From Alkalimonas delamerensis (lineage in GTDB: Bacteria > Pseudomonadota > Gammaproteobacteria > Enterobacterales > Alteromonadaceae): DNA of 64,000 bases. How positions within the stretch are numbered: the first letter of the stretch is position 1; every line of letters begins with the position of its first letter. Both the position numbers and the translations under genes were made by a program. The DNA lies in assembly GCF_030717955.1 (NCBI RefSeq), contig NZ_JAUZVY010000001.1, positions 868,001 to 932,000 on the forward strand, read 5' to 3'. Positions 15,828 through 25,056 of this stretch are shown here, in pieces. The notes under the pieces are model-generated. The model searched no databases, had not been told where the DNA came from, and saw only the letters and a program-made list of their open reading frames with translations.

Positions 15828-18077
15828 ATGACTGCAAACTTGCCCTTAAAACGCACTGAAATCTACCTGGATAACAATGCAACCACGCCGGTGTTGCCAT
15901 GCGCTGCTGCCGCTGTGCAGCATCATATGATGCAATCCTTTGGCAATCCCAGCAGTGTGCATGCTACAGGCATTAAAGCCAAAGTGGAGCTGGAAGCTAC
16001 CCGTCAGTTGGCCCGTCAGTTGATTGGTGCCGGTAACGGCGAGGTTGTTTTTAATTCCGGTGCCACTGAGGGTATACAGGCAGCTGTGTTGTCTGCGCTG
16101 ACCAAGGCGAAAGCCGAAGGCAGAACAGGTGCTGGCACCCTGCTGTTGTATGGCGCCACAGAGCACAAAGCGGTCCCGCAAAGTTTGCAACATTGGAATG
16201 AATTGTTGGGTTTGGAAGCAAGTCTTTGCGCCATCCCGGTGGATCGGCATGGGCGCTTGTGCCAGCGTTTTATTGCCGAGCACCTGCCAAAAGCTGCAGT
16301 GATTTGCACCATGGCGGCCAATAACGAGACCGGCGTAATGCAAGATTTAGCGGCGCTGGAAGTCTGTATCCGCCAGCACCGTCCCGACATTCCCTGGCTG
16401 GTCGATTGCGTGCAGGCGCTGGGGAAAATGACGCTGGATCTGCAAAGGACCAGCATTGACTATGCACCTTTTAGTGGCCATAAACTCTATGCTCCCAAAG
16501 GCATCGGTTTTTTGTACGTCCGTGCCGGCGCGCATTATCAGCCATTGATTGTGGGCGGAGGGCAGGAGAGCGGTTTGCGCTCTGGTACCGAGAATTTACC
16601 CGGTGTCGCTGCGCTGCATGCCATTTTCTCCGAATTGCTGAAAACCGAGGGCTCGGTATTTCAGCCGGCATCAAGGCTTTGGCAATACCGGGATCAGCTG
16701 CTGACAGCCTTACGCCAGGTTTTTCCTGAGCTGGTGCTCAACAGCGATGCCCCCTACGCCGTGCCGACCACCATTAATTTCTCAGTGCCGGGCTTTTACA
16801 GCAAAGACATCATGGACTTGTTTGATGCTGCCGGCATCCGGGTCAGCTCAGGCTCGGCGTGCAGTTCCAAAGTGCCCAGTAGCTTTGTGCTGGATGCGAT
16901 GGGGCTGGAAGCATGGCGCTCGCAGGGTTCCATTCGTTTGTCCTTTGGTCCGGCTATGACGTCAGCTGAGTGCCAGCAAGCCTGCCAGCGGATCCTGGAG
17001 TTGGCTGCTGTGGTGCAAAAGCATTGCCTGGTGCTGACCGACGCCACCCCAACATTGGAGTGGCATACCAAAGGCCTGACTCAGTTAAAGCACGAAGGCT
17101 TATGCAGCTACCTGCTGGTTTGTCCTGAAACCAGGGCCGCCGTCGTCATTGATGCGGCCTTGCCACTGCTGGGGCGTTTGCAGGCGATGATCAAGGGCCA
17201 GCAATTGCAGCTGCAAGCAGTACTGGACACTCATCAACATCCGGATCATGCGTCGGTGCGCTCCGAGCTCTGTACTTTGCTGCAGCTGGATTGTCGTCAC
17301 CCGACCGATGCATTGGGCTGGCCGGTAGACAGCGACTCGCTCAGCTGTGGCCAGTACCGCTTGCAGCGTTTGGATACGCCGGGTCATTGCCCTGGTGCCA
17401 ACAGCTATTTGTTGTATCAACAGCAGGTACTCAGAGCCGCCTTTGTCGGGGATTTGCTGCTGCCGGGTGGGGTAGGACGAACAGATTTGGCCGGTGGCGA
17501 TGCCAAAGCATTGCAGCAAAGTTTGCAGCAGCTGCAGACTTTGGTTCAGCCGGATACAGTTTTGCTGTCCAGTCACGATTACGCCCAGCGTTTTTTCACC
17601 ACCCTGGCCATTGCCTGCGAGGAGCAGCCATTGCTGCAGGCTTTGTTGCAAGATGCGTTGCCGGTCGAAGACTGGCAGCAAGCTGCCAATGCTCAGGCTC
17701 GCCAGTTGCAAGCACTGGAGCAACACTTTTGTGGCCTGGTTGAAGTGATGCCAACCGATGCGAAGGCGACCATTGCACCGGAGCAGTTGGCTGAGTTTGT
17801 ACAGCAGCATACTGATTTGCAGGTGATTGATGTGCGCGAACCGCATGAGCAAAGTGCCGGTGCTTTAGCGCCTTACTTGCCAGCGGCTTGTACCGTGCTG
17901 GAGGTGCCTTTGTCGAAGTTGTGCCATAGGCTCAGCCATGCGGACTGGCAGCAGGATACGCCTCTGCTGATGGTCTGCCGCACTGGCAACCGCAGCCTGG
18001 TGGCTTGTCAGGTACTGGCACGACTAGGCTTTCGCCAACTGTACAACCTGAAGGGTGGCATGGCGCTGATTAGCTAA
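15828..18077 (+). CDS. Three-domain sulfur enzyme: cysteine desulfurase + ETHE1-like metallo-hydrolase + rhodanese
   Basis: One 749-aa chain with three sulfur domains. Residues 1-390 are a NifS/IscS-type cysteine desulfurase with PLP lysine K219 (SGHKLYAPKGIG) and catalytic C345 (SSGSACSS). Residues 400-610 are a metallo-beta-lactamase fold with HxHxDH at 469-474, TPGH at 517-520, GD at 541-542, and the GVGRTD and SSHDY motifs of ETHE1-type persulfide dioxygenases. Residues 650-749 are a rhodanese domain with active C717 (CRTGNR). No signal peptide, so it is cytoplasmic. Desulfurase makes persulfide, ETHE1 enzymes oxidise glutathione persulfide to sulfite, and rhodaneses move sulfane sulfur, so the chain could turn cysteine into sulfite or thiosulfate, or detoxify persulfide; this is inference. 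ATG 15828 was chosen over a GTG two codons earlier. All visible active-site residues are intact. Confidence 0.85.
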   Translation: MTANLPLKRTEIYLDNNATTPVLPCAAAAVQHHMMQSFGNPSSVHATGIKAKVELEATRQLARQLIGAGNGEVVFNSGATEGIQAAVLSALTKAKAEGRTGAGTLLLYGATEHKAVPQSLQHWNELLGLEASLCAIPVDRHGRLCQRFIAEHLPKAAVICTMAANNETGVMQDLAALEVCIRQHRPDIPWLVDCVQALGKMTLDLQRTSIDYAPFSGHKLYAPKGIGFLYVRAGAHYQPLIVGGGQESGLRSGTENLPGVAALHAIFSELLKTEGSVFQPASRLWQYRDQLLTALRQVFPELVLNSDAPYAVPTTINFSVPGFYSKDIMDLFDAAGIRVSSGSACSSKVPSSFVLDAMGLEAWRSQGSIRLSFGPAMTSAECQQACQRILELAAVVQKHCLVLTDATPTLEWHTKGLTQLKHEGLCSYLLVCPETRAAVVIDAALPLLGRLQAMIKGQQLQLQAVLDTHQHPDHASVRSELCTLLQLDCRHPTDALGWPVDSDSLSCGQYRLQRLDTPGHCPGANSYLLYQQQVLRAAFVGDLLLPGGVGRTDLAGGDAKALQQSLQQLQTLVQPDTVLLSSHDYAQRFFTTLAIACEEQPLLQALLQDALPVEDWQQAANAQARQLQALEQHFCGLVEVMPTDAKATIAPEQLAEFVQQHTDLQVIDVREPHEQSAGALAPYLPAACTVLEVPLSKLCHRLSHADWQQDTPLLMVCRTGNRSLVACQVLARLGFRQLYNLKGGMALIS

Positions 18078-18103
18078 AAAAAAGGGCCAGTAATAACTGG
18101 CCC
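18074..18103 (-). terminator. Rho-independent terminator of the sigma/chrR operon
   Basis: On the minus strand GGGGCCAGT-TATT-ACTGGCCC is followed by eight T residues, placed 18 bp after the chrR stop. On the plus strand no T-run follows the stem, so it serves the minus-strand operon. Confidence 0.8.
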
Positions 18104-18120
18104 CAAAGGTCGGATGTTGA

Positions 18121-18804
18121 TTAGTAAAACAAGTGCTGCAAGGGGTTCAGCAAGCGGGTGATGCCCTTATTAAACTGCAGCGGTGCACTGAGCACCGACA
18201 GGCACAGGCAGTCTTCATCGGGCAAGGTACGCGGCGTATGGGTATCGTCTGGGGTGTTGATCAGCAAGTCGCCGACGCCATAGCTGCCTTGTTCATCCAC
18301 AATTTGACCACTAAGCACCAAAGTGATTTCCAGCCCTTTGTGGGTATGCTGCGGAATGGCGGTATCTTTGTCGATGTAGAGCAAAGACACATGACGTTTA
18401 TCACCAGCCGGAAGCTTGTTGGTGGCAATACTGCCAAGCTGGGTCCACTTGGTCTGCTGCTTTACCAGTCGAGCCAGAGCTCTGGGCACGGTAAAGGTTT
18501 TGTCCTTCAACTGGACTTGAACATGAGTTGCTTGCTTGGTTGTGGTGGCGGATGGCTCGAGTGGCGCCTCGGCCAGAATATCGGCCAGCATGCCATCAAA
18601 ATCAGTGCTGTCCATCGAACTGGTCGGCGCTGTCAGCTCCAGCTGCAAGCCCTGCTCCGCCGTTAAATCCTGGCAGAGTTGTTGGCAATGCGGGCACAAG
18701 TCAATATGGGCAGCGACTGCAAGAGCAATGTCTGCTTCCAGCGTGCCTTCAATGTACTGTTCCAGTAACGGAATGCCCGGATGATGTTTAACTGCGTGTG
18801 TCAT
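18121..18804 (-). CDS. ChrR-family anti-sigma factor with cupin domain
   Basis: Zinc-containing anti-sigma factor of 227 aa. The N-terminal anti-sigma domain carries H33, C37 and C40 (AAHIDLCPHC) plus an upstream histidine pair at 7-8, matching the ChrR zinc site. The C-terminal ChrR cupin domain (about 110-215) has the metal-binding pattern QHTHKGLEITLVLSG. In Rhodobacter, ChrR releases its sigma factor on singlet-oxygen stress; the same role is inferred here. Its start overlaps the sigma gene end by 17 bp, so the pair is made together. Confidence 0.85.
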   Translation of the reverse strand: MTHAVKHHPGIPLLEQYIEGTLEADIALAVAAHIDLCPHCQQLCQDLTAEQGLQLELTAPTSSMDSTDFDGMLADILAEAPLEPSATTTKQATHVQVQLKDKTFTVPRALARLVKQQTKWTQLGSIATNKLPAGDKRHVSLLYIDKDTAIPQHTHKGLEITLVLSGQIVDEQGSYGVGDLLINTPDDTHTPRTLPDEDCLCLSVLSAPLQFNKGITRLLNPLQHLFY

Positions 18805-19450
18805 CGAGTGCCTCTCTCAAACGATCCAGCGCCAGACGAATTCGGGATTTGACGGTGCCCAGTGGGATCGCCAGCTCATCCGATACTTCCTGATGCGACT
18901 TTTCTTCTAAATACACCTTAACCATCACCAGACGCTGTGCCTCAGGCAGTCGTTCGAAGTGTGGAGCCAATTTTTCAGTCATCAGCACGGTATCCCACTG
19001 ATGACTGCCGGAATCTTCCAATTCCGGGTAGTTGCCGTCGTACCAAAGATCGTCGGCACTGATGTCGTCTTTGCGACTTTGCTTTTTGCGCAACATATCA
19101 AAGCGAACATTGCGCGCTATGGTAAAAATCCAGGTCGATGCACAGCCCCGGCTAGGATCAAATAGGCGGGCTTTGCGCCAGACATTCAGCATGGTGTCCT
19201 GCACCATTTCCAATGCCTGCTGCTCATTGCCAAACATTTTCATGCCAAAGGCTTTTAGCCTGGGCGCAAAATAGCGGAACAGCTCCGAGTAGGCAGCTTT
19301 ATCCTGATGAACTGCGACGTAGCCAAGCGCATCTTCCCATTGGCCGGTGCGAACGTTAGCCGTGGTCTCATCCTTTGGTAACATGGTAGGCTCTGTTGAT
19401 GAAGTCGTACTTCCATCATGCCTTTGAACATATGCCGAGTTCAACATCAT
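18788..19450 (-). CDS. ECF sigma factor, RpoE/ECF11-like partner of ChrR
   Basis: Extracytoplasmic-function sigma factor of 220 aa. Region 2 contains DTMLNVWRKARLFDPSRGCASTWIFTIARN and region 4 contains LPEAQRLVMVKVYLEEKSHQEVSDEL followed by GTVKSRIRLALDRLREAL. The adjacent ChrR partner places it with ECF11-type sigma factors controlling photo-oxidative stress genes. The ATG at 19450 gives a long variable N terminus; a second ATG at residue 23 (MLPKDET) is possible. I could not confidently identify a self-controlled promoter upstream. Divergent from azoR. Confidence 0.88.
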   Translation of the reverse strand: MMLNSAYVQRHDGSTTSSTEPTMLPKDETTANVRTGQWEDALGYVAVHQDKAAYSELFRYFAPRLKAFGMKMFGNEQQALEMVQDTMLNVWRKARLFDPSRGCASTWIFTIARNVRFDMLRKKQSRKDDISADDLWYDGNYPELEDSGSHQWDTVLMTEKLAPHFERLPEAQRLVMVKVYLEEKSHQEVSDELAIPLGTVKSRIRLALDRLREALDDTRS

Positions 19451-19621
19451 TTGTAATTTCCAGGTTGTGTTGCATCGTCATGGTTGTCGTTGTGCCTTAT
19501 ACGGCCAGAAAACGCCATTGGGTTTATCTCATTTTTTAGAATGATTATGGCGATTAAATGCGATTTTCATTCTGTTTTATTCCTTTATCATTGCCACATA
19601 GCCTAAATAGGAGACAACACG

Positions 19622-20230
19622 ATGAAAACTGTATTGGTGATTGAAAGTTCCATTAGCGGTAAAGCCGGAAAATCCAGCCAACTGGTGGCCTCTTTTTTAG
19701 CAACCTTGCCGTCTGGGGTGCAGCTGGATAGGTTGGACCTGAATGCAGAGCCACTGCCACACTTGGAAATGAATGAAATTGCGGCCTGGATGACGCCGGA
19801 AGAAGAGCGTACTTTGCAGCAAGCCGCTTTGGCGCGTCACTCCGATGATTTGATTGCACGCTTTAAGCAAGCAGATGCCATTGTGCTGGGGGTGCCAATG
19901 TACAATTTTGGCATTCCATCGCAGTTGAAGGCGTTGCTGGATAGGGTTGCCCGTGCCGGTGTTACCTTCAAGTACACCGAACAAGGTCCGGTTGGCTTGC
20001 TGGATGCGAAGCCTGTGGTGGTCTTTGCGACTCGTGGTGGCTTGTATCAGGGCACTGCAGCCGACAGCCAAACCCCATTCTTACAGCAATTTTTCAACTT
20101 CATTGGCTTGAGTGAGCAGCACTTTATCTATGCCGAGGGCTTGAATCTGGGCGAAGAAGCGGCAACCAAAGCACTGGAAAAAGCGGAGCATCGCCTTGCT
20201 GAAGTCAGTCGTGAGTTGGTCGCGGCTTAA
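19622..20230 (+). CDS. azoR: FMN-dependent NADH-azoreductase
   Basis: Flavodoxin-fold quinone/azo reductase of 202 aa. Motifs include the phosphate-binding SSISGKAGKSS, the flavin loop GVPMYNFGIPSQLKALLDRV, and ATRGGLY. AzoR uses NADH to reduce quinones and azo compounds. Start ATG 19622 has TAGGAGA 8 bp upstream. It is divergent from the ECF sigma/ChrR pair, which could place it in an oxidative-stress regulon (inference). Confidence 0.9.
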   Translation: MKTVLVIESSISGKAGKSSQLVASFLATLPSGVQLDRLDLNAEPLPHLEMNEIAAWMTPEEERTLQQAALARHSDDLIARFKQADAIVLGVPMYNFGIPSQLKALLDRVARAGVTFKYTEQGPVGLLDAKPVVVFATRGGLYQGTAADSQTPFLQQFFNFIGLSEQHFIYAEGLNLGEEAATKALEKAEHRLAEVSRELVAA

Positions 20231-20245
20231 TCTTTCTGTCAGTTT

Positions 20246-20280
20246 GCAACAGTCGTCGTCTGCTGGCGTCTGACTGTTGC
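20246..20280 (+). other. 9-bp perfect stem-loop after azoR
   Basis: GCAACAGTC (20246-20254) pairs exactly with GACTGTTGC (20272-20280) across a 17-nt loop, 16 bp after the azoR stop. There is no T-run, so it is not a normal intrinsic terminator; it may protect the mRNA 3' end or assist Rho-type termination. Confidence 0.4.
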
Positions 20281-20318
20281 GATTAAACCTGTTTCTTCCC
20301 CTCTTAGTCCTGCTTTGC

Positions 20319-20347
20319 TTGCATCCAGACGGTAGCCTTTGTATAAA
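20319..20347 (+). promoter_or_regulatory. sigma-70 promoter for the S9 peptidase gene
   Basis: TTGCAT (20319-20324), 17-bp spacer, TATAAA (20342-20347), 41 bp upstream of the ATG at 20389. Confidence 0.65.
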
Positions 20348-20388
20348 GGCGCATAGTCCATACGTCTAACAACCAAAAAAGTACCACT

Positions 20389-22869
20389 ATGAAACCATTA
20401 TCGATTTCCTTGCTGGCCATGGCGCTGGCCGGTGCCTCGCTGCTGGCTGCGCCTGTGCAGGCCAAGTCAGAACCCAGAACCTACGCTGTTGAAACCATTC
20501 AGTTGGATCCGGTTTATCCGGGCGATGCCAGCATTCGCTTGACCATGGAGCAGATTATGGCGCACCCAGACTGGCTGGGACGTCAGGCGGAAAATGAGTT
20601 CTGGTCGGCCGACAGCCAGTTCATTTATTACCAGCGCAAACGTGAAGGTAGTGAGCTTCGCGATTGGTATCGTCGCTCAATTCACGACAGCAGCCGGGAC
20701 AACGGCGAGCAGGTGCCTTTGGCCGAGCTGCATCAAATGGGAGCGGCCAACGCTGTATACTCCAGCGATGGCCGGCTGCAGGCTTATATTTTTCAGGGCA
20801 ATCTGTTTGTCCATGACAGCGAAAGTGGTGCCATCCGTCAGTTGACCCGTACCCAGGATGCGCAGCGCGATCCACAGTTTCTGACCGATGGTCGTCTGGC
20901 TTACCGCACCGGTTGGCAGTATTTTGCGGTTGACCCGCAGACGGGTCTGACCGAGCAATTGTTCAGTATCCGAACCGAAGATGCACCGAAAGCACCGGCC
21001 GTGCCTGCAAGCTATCTGGCACAAGAGCAGCACAAGCTGATCGATTTTATTGCGTTGCAACACCGCAACCAGCAAGAGCGCCATCAGCAAGAGCAAACCC
21101 TGAAACAACAAAACCCGGCGATGCCGCCGCAAAGCATTTACGTTGGCCGCAACAAGCACATTGTTGATGCCAGCTTGTCGCCGCAGGGCAACTACCTGCT
21201 GGTGGCCGTTCGTGAGCAGCAAAGCAGCAACGATCGCGACATCATGCCCAATTACATCACGCCAAGTGGTGACATCATTGCCGAGTCGGTTCGGGCCCGC
21301 GTGCATGATTTCAAACCTTTGCCGCAGGAGTTGATCCTGGTTGACTTAAGCGATGGCAAGCAGCAAGTGCTCAGTTACAGCCGTTTGCCTGGCTACAACG
21401 AAGACGTGCTGAAAGATGTGAAAGCCGAGAATGCCCGGGCTCGTGGTGAGCGTTACCGCAGTGAAAAAATCATTCGCGATATTGGGCTGATGACTGATTG
21501 GTACTGGACTCAAAGTGCCATGCGCTGGAATGCGCAGGGCACCGAAGTGGCTGTGATGCTGAAAGCCTTTGACAACAAGGACCGCTGGCTGGCTACAGTC
21601 GACTTTGCCAACAAACGGTTGGTGCCACAGCACCGGTTGCACGATCCGGCCTGGGTCAATTACGCGTTCAATGATTTTGGCTGGCTGCCTGCCGGCGATA
21701 CCATCTACTTCCTGTCGGAAGAAAGTGGTTTTTCCCACCTCTATACCAAGCAACTGGATCAGCGCCGGCCACAAAAGCGGACCGAAGGCACTTTTGAAGT
21801 TGCCAACCCGGTCCTGACCCGCGATGGCCGTTTTGTCTACTTTAAAGGCAACCGCAATCACCCAGGCCAGTACGATGTCTTTCGGTTGCAGCTTAGCAAC
21901 AACAGCTTGCAGCAAGTGACCCAGTTGCCAGGTGCCGTTGACTTTCAATTGTCTCCGGATGAAAGCCGCTTGTTGTTGCGTTACTCCAACAACCTGAAAC
22001 CGCATGAGCTGTATGTCACGTCAGCCGAGCCTGCGGCTGAGGTTCAGCGCCTGACTTATACCATTTCCGATGCCTTCAAAGCCTTGCCATTGCAAGCACC
22101 TAAGATTGTGCCTGTGCCATCAAGTCATCAGGCCGATCCTATCTACTCCAAGCTGTATTTACCGGAAAACCACGGCCAGGGCGAGCGCCACCGAGCGGTG
22201 ATCTTTAACCACGGTGCCGGCTACCTGCAAAACAGCGATCTGGGCTGGTCGGTGTATTTCCGCGAGTTCTTGTTCCACAATTTGTTGGCGCAGCATGGCT
22301 ACGTGGTGCTGGATATGGATTATCGGGCATCGAAAGGCTATGGCCGTGACTGGCGCACCGCCATTTACCGGCAAATGGGCACGCCGGAAGTGGAAGATCT
22401 GGTGGATGGCGTCAACTGGATGGTGGAGAACGCTCATGTTGATCGCAACCGGGTTGGTACTTACGGTGGCTCCTACGGCGGTTTTATGACTTTTATGGCC
22501 ATGTTTAACGAGCCGGAACTGTTCCGAGCTGGCGCCGCTCTGCGCCCGGTTAGCGACTGGGCCTATTACAATCACCCGTACACCAGCAATATCCTGAACA
22601 CGCCGGACATTGATCCCATTGCTTATGAACGCAGTTCGCCGATTTACTTTGCAGAAGGCTTGCGTTACCCGCTGCTGATCAGTGCGCCTATGGTCGATCG
22701 TAATGTATTCTTCCAGGATGTGGTGCGGTTGGTACAGCGCTTTATAGAGCTGGAAATCCCACATTTTGAAACGGCGATTTATCCGGTCGAAGATCACGGT
22801 TATGTCCAGCCCAGCAGCTGGCTGGATCAATACCGCCGTATCTTTAAGTTGTTTGAAGACAATTTATAA
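20389..22869 (+). CDS. Secreted S9-family prolyl oligopeptidase/DPP IV-like peptidase
   Basis: Serine peptidase of 826 aa with a signal peptide (cleavage near PVQA-KSEP), so periplasmic or exported. The N-terminal two thirds show repeated beta-propeller-like strands (for example FSHLYTKQLD, YDVFRLQL). The C-terminal alpha/beta hydrolase domain carries catalytic S695 in GGSYGGF, D770 in the APMVDRNV loop and H803 in EDHGY. The family removes dipeptides or oligopeptides, often after proline or alanine. It has its own promoter and a strong terminator, so it is a single-gene unit. The precise S9 subfamily is uncertain. Confidence 0.85.
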   Translation: MKPLSISLLAMALAGASLLAAPVQAKSEPRTYAVETIQLDPVYPGDASIRLTMEQIMAHPDWLGRQAENEFWSADSQFIYYQRKREGSELRDWYRRSIHDSSRDNGEQVPLAELHQMGAANAVYSSDGRLQAYIFQGNLFVHDSESGAIRQLTRTQDAQRDPQFLTDGRLAYRTGWQYFAVDPQTGLTEQLFSIRTEDAPKAPAVPASYLAQEQHKLIDFIALQHRNQQERHQQEQTLKQQNPAMPPQSIYVGRNKHIVDASLSPQGNYLLVAVREQQSSNDRDIMPNYITPSGDIIAESVRARVHDFKPLPQELILVDLSDGKQQVLSYSRLPGYNEDVLKDVKAENARARGERYRSEKIIRDIGLMTDWYWTQSAMRWNAQGTEVAVMLKAFDNKDRWLATVDFANKRLVPQHRLHDPAWVNYAFNDFGWLPAGDTIYFLSEESGFSHLYTKQLDQRRPQKRTEGTFEVANPVLTRDGRFVYFKGNRNHPGQYDVFRLQLSNNSLQQVTQLPGAVDFQLSPDESRLLLRYSNNLKPHELYVTSAEPAAEVQRLTYTISDAFKALPLQAPKIVPVPSSHQADPIYSKLYLPENHGQGERHRAVIFNHGAGYLQNSDLGWSVYFREFLFHNLLAQHGYVVLDMDYRASKGYGRDWRTAIYRQMGTPEVEDLVDGVNWMVENAHVDRNRVGTYGGSYGGFMTFMAMFNEPELFRAGAALRPVSDWAYYNHPYTSNILNTPDIDPIAYERSSPIYFAEGLRYPLLISAPMVDRNVFFQDVVRLVQRFIELEIPHFETAIYPVEDHGYVQPSSWLDQYRRIFKLFEDNL

Positions 22870-22888
22870 ATTGTGAAGGTATGACCAT

Positions 22889-22920
22889 GAAAAACCGGGC
22901 TCGTTGGCCCGGTTTTTTTT
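22889..22920 (+). terminator. Rho-independent terminator, possibly bidirectional
   Basis: AACCGGGC-TCGTTG-GCCCGGTT followed by eight T residues, 20 bp after the S9 peptidase stop. The A-run on the left side lets it also work for the convergent DUF5610 gene. Confidence 0.9.
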
Positions 22921-22925
22921 GGCTG

Positions 22926-23519
22926 CTAAACCGCGGGTTTATCGTTGCTTTCTTTCTGCATCAACTCTTCCATCCGCTCACGGAATTGTGCCAGGCCTTT
23001 CAGTACATAGTCGTAGGTGGCATCGACATTGCTTTCAATCTCACCTTCGTACACATTCAGGCCTTTTAAAATGTCTTTGGCTTCGCTAAAGCCCTGATCG
23101 ATGGCACCGCCAATGATCTTTAAGAAGCTGTCCAGCCGCTCTTGCTCATCCATATCCGGTGTCATTTTTTCATAGCGGCCATAAAACTTGGTGGCAAAGC
23201 TAACAATGCGCTCGGCGGTTGCTTCTGGTGAAACATCAATACCGGAGTCGTAGGTTTTCTGGGCGGCATTTTCGCCCAGTACCGGCTCCAGCTCTTTGTT
23301 GATGGCCTCCAGCGCGGTTTTGTACAGCAAGCGAAGACTTTCGCTGTTGGCTTTCAAACTGACCTGCTCGTTGGCTGCCAAAATAGCTGCATTCTGGGCA
23401 TTCTTGGCTGTTTCTTTGGCAGCGCGATCCGCAACGGCTTTATCCAGTTCGGATTTAGGGGCTGCCTCTTGCTTGCTGCTGGTCTCGGCAGCTTTGGGGG
23501 GGATAGGTGCAATTGCCAT
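22926..23519 (-). CDS. DUF5610 domain-containing protein
   Basis: Cytoplasmic-looking protein of 197 aa with no signal peptide or membrane segment. The N-terminal 60 residues are alanine/lysine-rich and low in complexity. The remainder (LRLLYKTALEAINKELEPVLGENAAQ ... SPEATAERIVSFATKFYGRY) matches the DUF5610 family as I remember it; function unknown. ATG 23519 has GAGG 8 bp upstream; an ATG seven codons earlier lacks one. It ends beside a terminator shared with the S9 peptidase. Confidence 0.7.
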   Translation of the reverse strand: MAIAPIPPKAAETSSKQEAAPKSELDKAVADRAAKETAKNAQNAAILAANEQVSLKANSESLRLLYKTALEAINKELEPVLGENAAQKTYDSGIDVSPEATAERIVSFATKFYGRYEKMTPDMDEQERLDSFLKIIGGAIDQGFSEAKDILKGLNVYEGEIESNVDATYDYVLKGLAQFRERMEELMQKESNDKPAV

Positions 23520-23594
23520 AATCAGTGCCTCGTGTTTCAAATGCAGTATAGCTTATCCAGGTTGTCGGCTGAAAATTGCACAACTTGAATTTTT

Positions 23595-24920
23595 TTAATG
23601 GTTCACTAAGAAATGAGCGCCGCCACGATGCAAAGGCCAGCCAAGCGTCAGGCCCCGCAGCAGCATAAAGAGTGACAGCGCCAGCCAGAGTGCATGGTTA
23701 TCCAGTCCCTGCAGCAAAGCGTAGCAGAGCACAAAACCAGCAAAGGACAGCAGCATGCTTTTGCGCATGGCCCTGGCTTTGGTCGCACCAATGTAGATGC
23801 CATCCAGCAGGTAGCTCCAGACCGCAATCAGCGGCAAGCCATAGAGCCAGGGCAAGAACAGACTGGCTTGTTGCCGAACCTCTTCAATGCTGGTTAACAG
23901 CGTAATCAGGGTAGGACCACCCAGCCAGAACAGGCCGCTAAAGCCAAGACCCAACACCAGGCCCCAGCCTGCCAATAGTCGGAACAGGGTGTTTAGCTCG
24001 GATGGATCACGGGCACCAACGGCTTTGCCCGTTAAGGCTTCGGCGGCATAGGCAAAACCGTCCAGCGCGTAGGACACCAGCATCAGGAAGGTTATCAGCA
24101 CCGCATTGGCTGCGACGATGGTATCGCCATAACTGGCACCTCGAAAGGCAATGAACACAAAGACGCATTGCAGGCAAAGGCTGCGAATAAAAATATCACG
24201 GTTGAGGGCAAACAGCCGTGGGTAGCCAGTCAGTTGCTTGAGTTGTAGCAGGCTAAAGGGAGGAAGTTGATGCTGCTGCCATAGTTTTCGGACCAGCAGT
24301 AAGGCCAGCAGCAGAGTGCTGTAATCGGCCAAAACGGAGGCAGCCGCAACACCGGCCACTTTCCAGCCAAAGCCAAGCACAAACAACAGATCCAGCACAA
24401 TGTTCAGGCTTTGATTCCAGATCAGCAGCATCATCGGGTAACGGGCATTGTGCAAGCCCAGAAACCAGCCAAGCAGCACCATATTAAGCAGGGCAGCGGG
24501 GGCACTCCAGATGCGGATCTGAAAATAAATGCCTGCTTGTTCCAACACTTCGTTGCTGGCCTGACTAACCAGCTGCACCAGCGGCATCACCAAAGGGTGC
24601 AACAGCAACAGCAGCAAGGCCAGGCCGGTTGCCACCAGCATCCCTTGCAACAAGGCATCACGCTGAGCATCCTGCTGCTTGGCCCCCAGCGCCTGAGCCG
24701 TGAGCCCTGTGGTGCTCATGCGCAAAAAGCCCAGCAATAGAAAGACCAGGCTGATTAAACTGCTGCCAAGGGCGACCCCGCCTAAATACCAGGCATGCTC
24801 CAAATGGCCTACTACGGCGGTATCTACCAAAGAGAGCAAGGGGATGGTCAGGTTGGAGGCGATCATTGGCAAAGCGATCAGCAGCACCTGTTTTTGTTTG
24901 GTGTGGCGAAAGTTCAGCAA
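23595..24920 (-). CDS. dinF: MATE-family efflux transporter, DinF-like
   Basis: Multidrug/toxin exporter of 441 aa with 12 predicted membrane segments. ALPMIASNLTIPLLSLVDTAVVGHLE and FLRMSTTGLTAQALGAK closely follow E. coli DinF. The protein is driven by ion exchange across the inner membrane. The open frame starts with a TTG at 24920 and has no ATG, GTG or recognisable ribosome-binding site before the first helix. An out-of-frame ATG at 24931 (MPPL...) would match the E. coli N terminus after a single-base shift. No good SOS box is present, and lexA is not adjacent. Confidence 0.82.
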   Translation of the reverse strand: MLNFRHTKQKQVLLIALPMIASNLTIPLLSLVDTAVVGHLEHAWYLGGVALGSSLISLVFLLLGFLRMSTTGLTAQALGAKQQDAQRDALLQGMLVATGLALLLLLLHPLVMPLVQLVSQASNEVLEQAGIYFQIRIWSAPAALLNMVLLGWFLGLHNARYPMMLLIWNQSLNIVLDLLFVLGFGWKVAGVAAASVLADYSTLLLALLLVRKLWQQHQLPPFSLLQLKQLTGYPRLFALNRDIFIRSLCLQCVFVFIAFRGASYGDTIVAANAVLITFLMLVSYALDGFAYAAEALTGKAVGARDPSELNTLFRLLAGWGLVLGLGFSGLFWLGGPTLITLLTSIEEVRQQASLFLPWLYGLPLIAVWSYLLDGIYIGATKARAMRKSMLLSFAGFVLCYALLQGLDNHALWLALSLFMLLRGLTLGWPLHRGGAHFLVNH

Positions 24921-25056
24921 AGGGGTGGCATCGTCATTAAGCTGTCATTAAGGCCTGACATACTAGCACAGCCTGTCGAAAGAGGGGTGTTTGTTCCTCC
25001 TGTGCGAGTGCGGGTTGGTATCGGTCTGTGCTGGACCTGATGCAACCTGAATTCCT

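Noticed and set aside
24940..24975. LexA-like box (CTGT...GTCAG) before the MATE gene
   Set aside because: The right half does not match ACAG, so it falls short of an SOS box despite the DinF resemblance.
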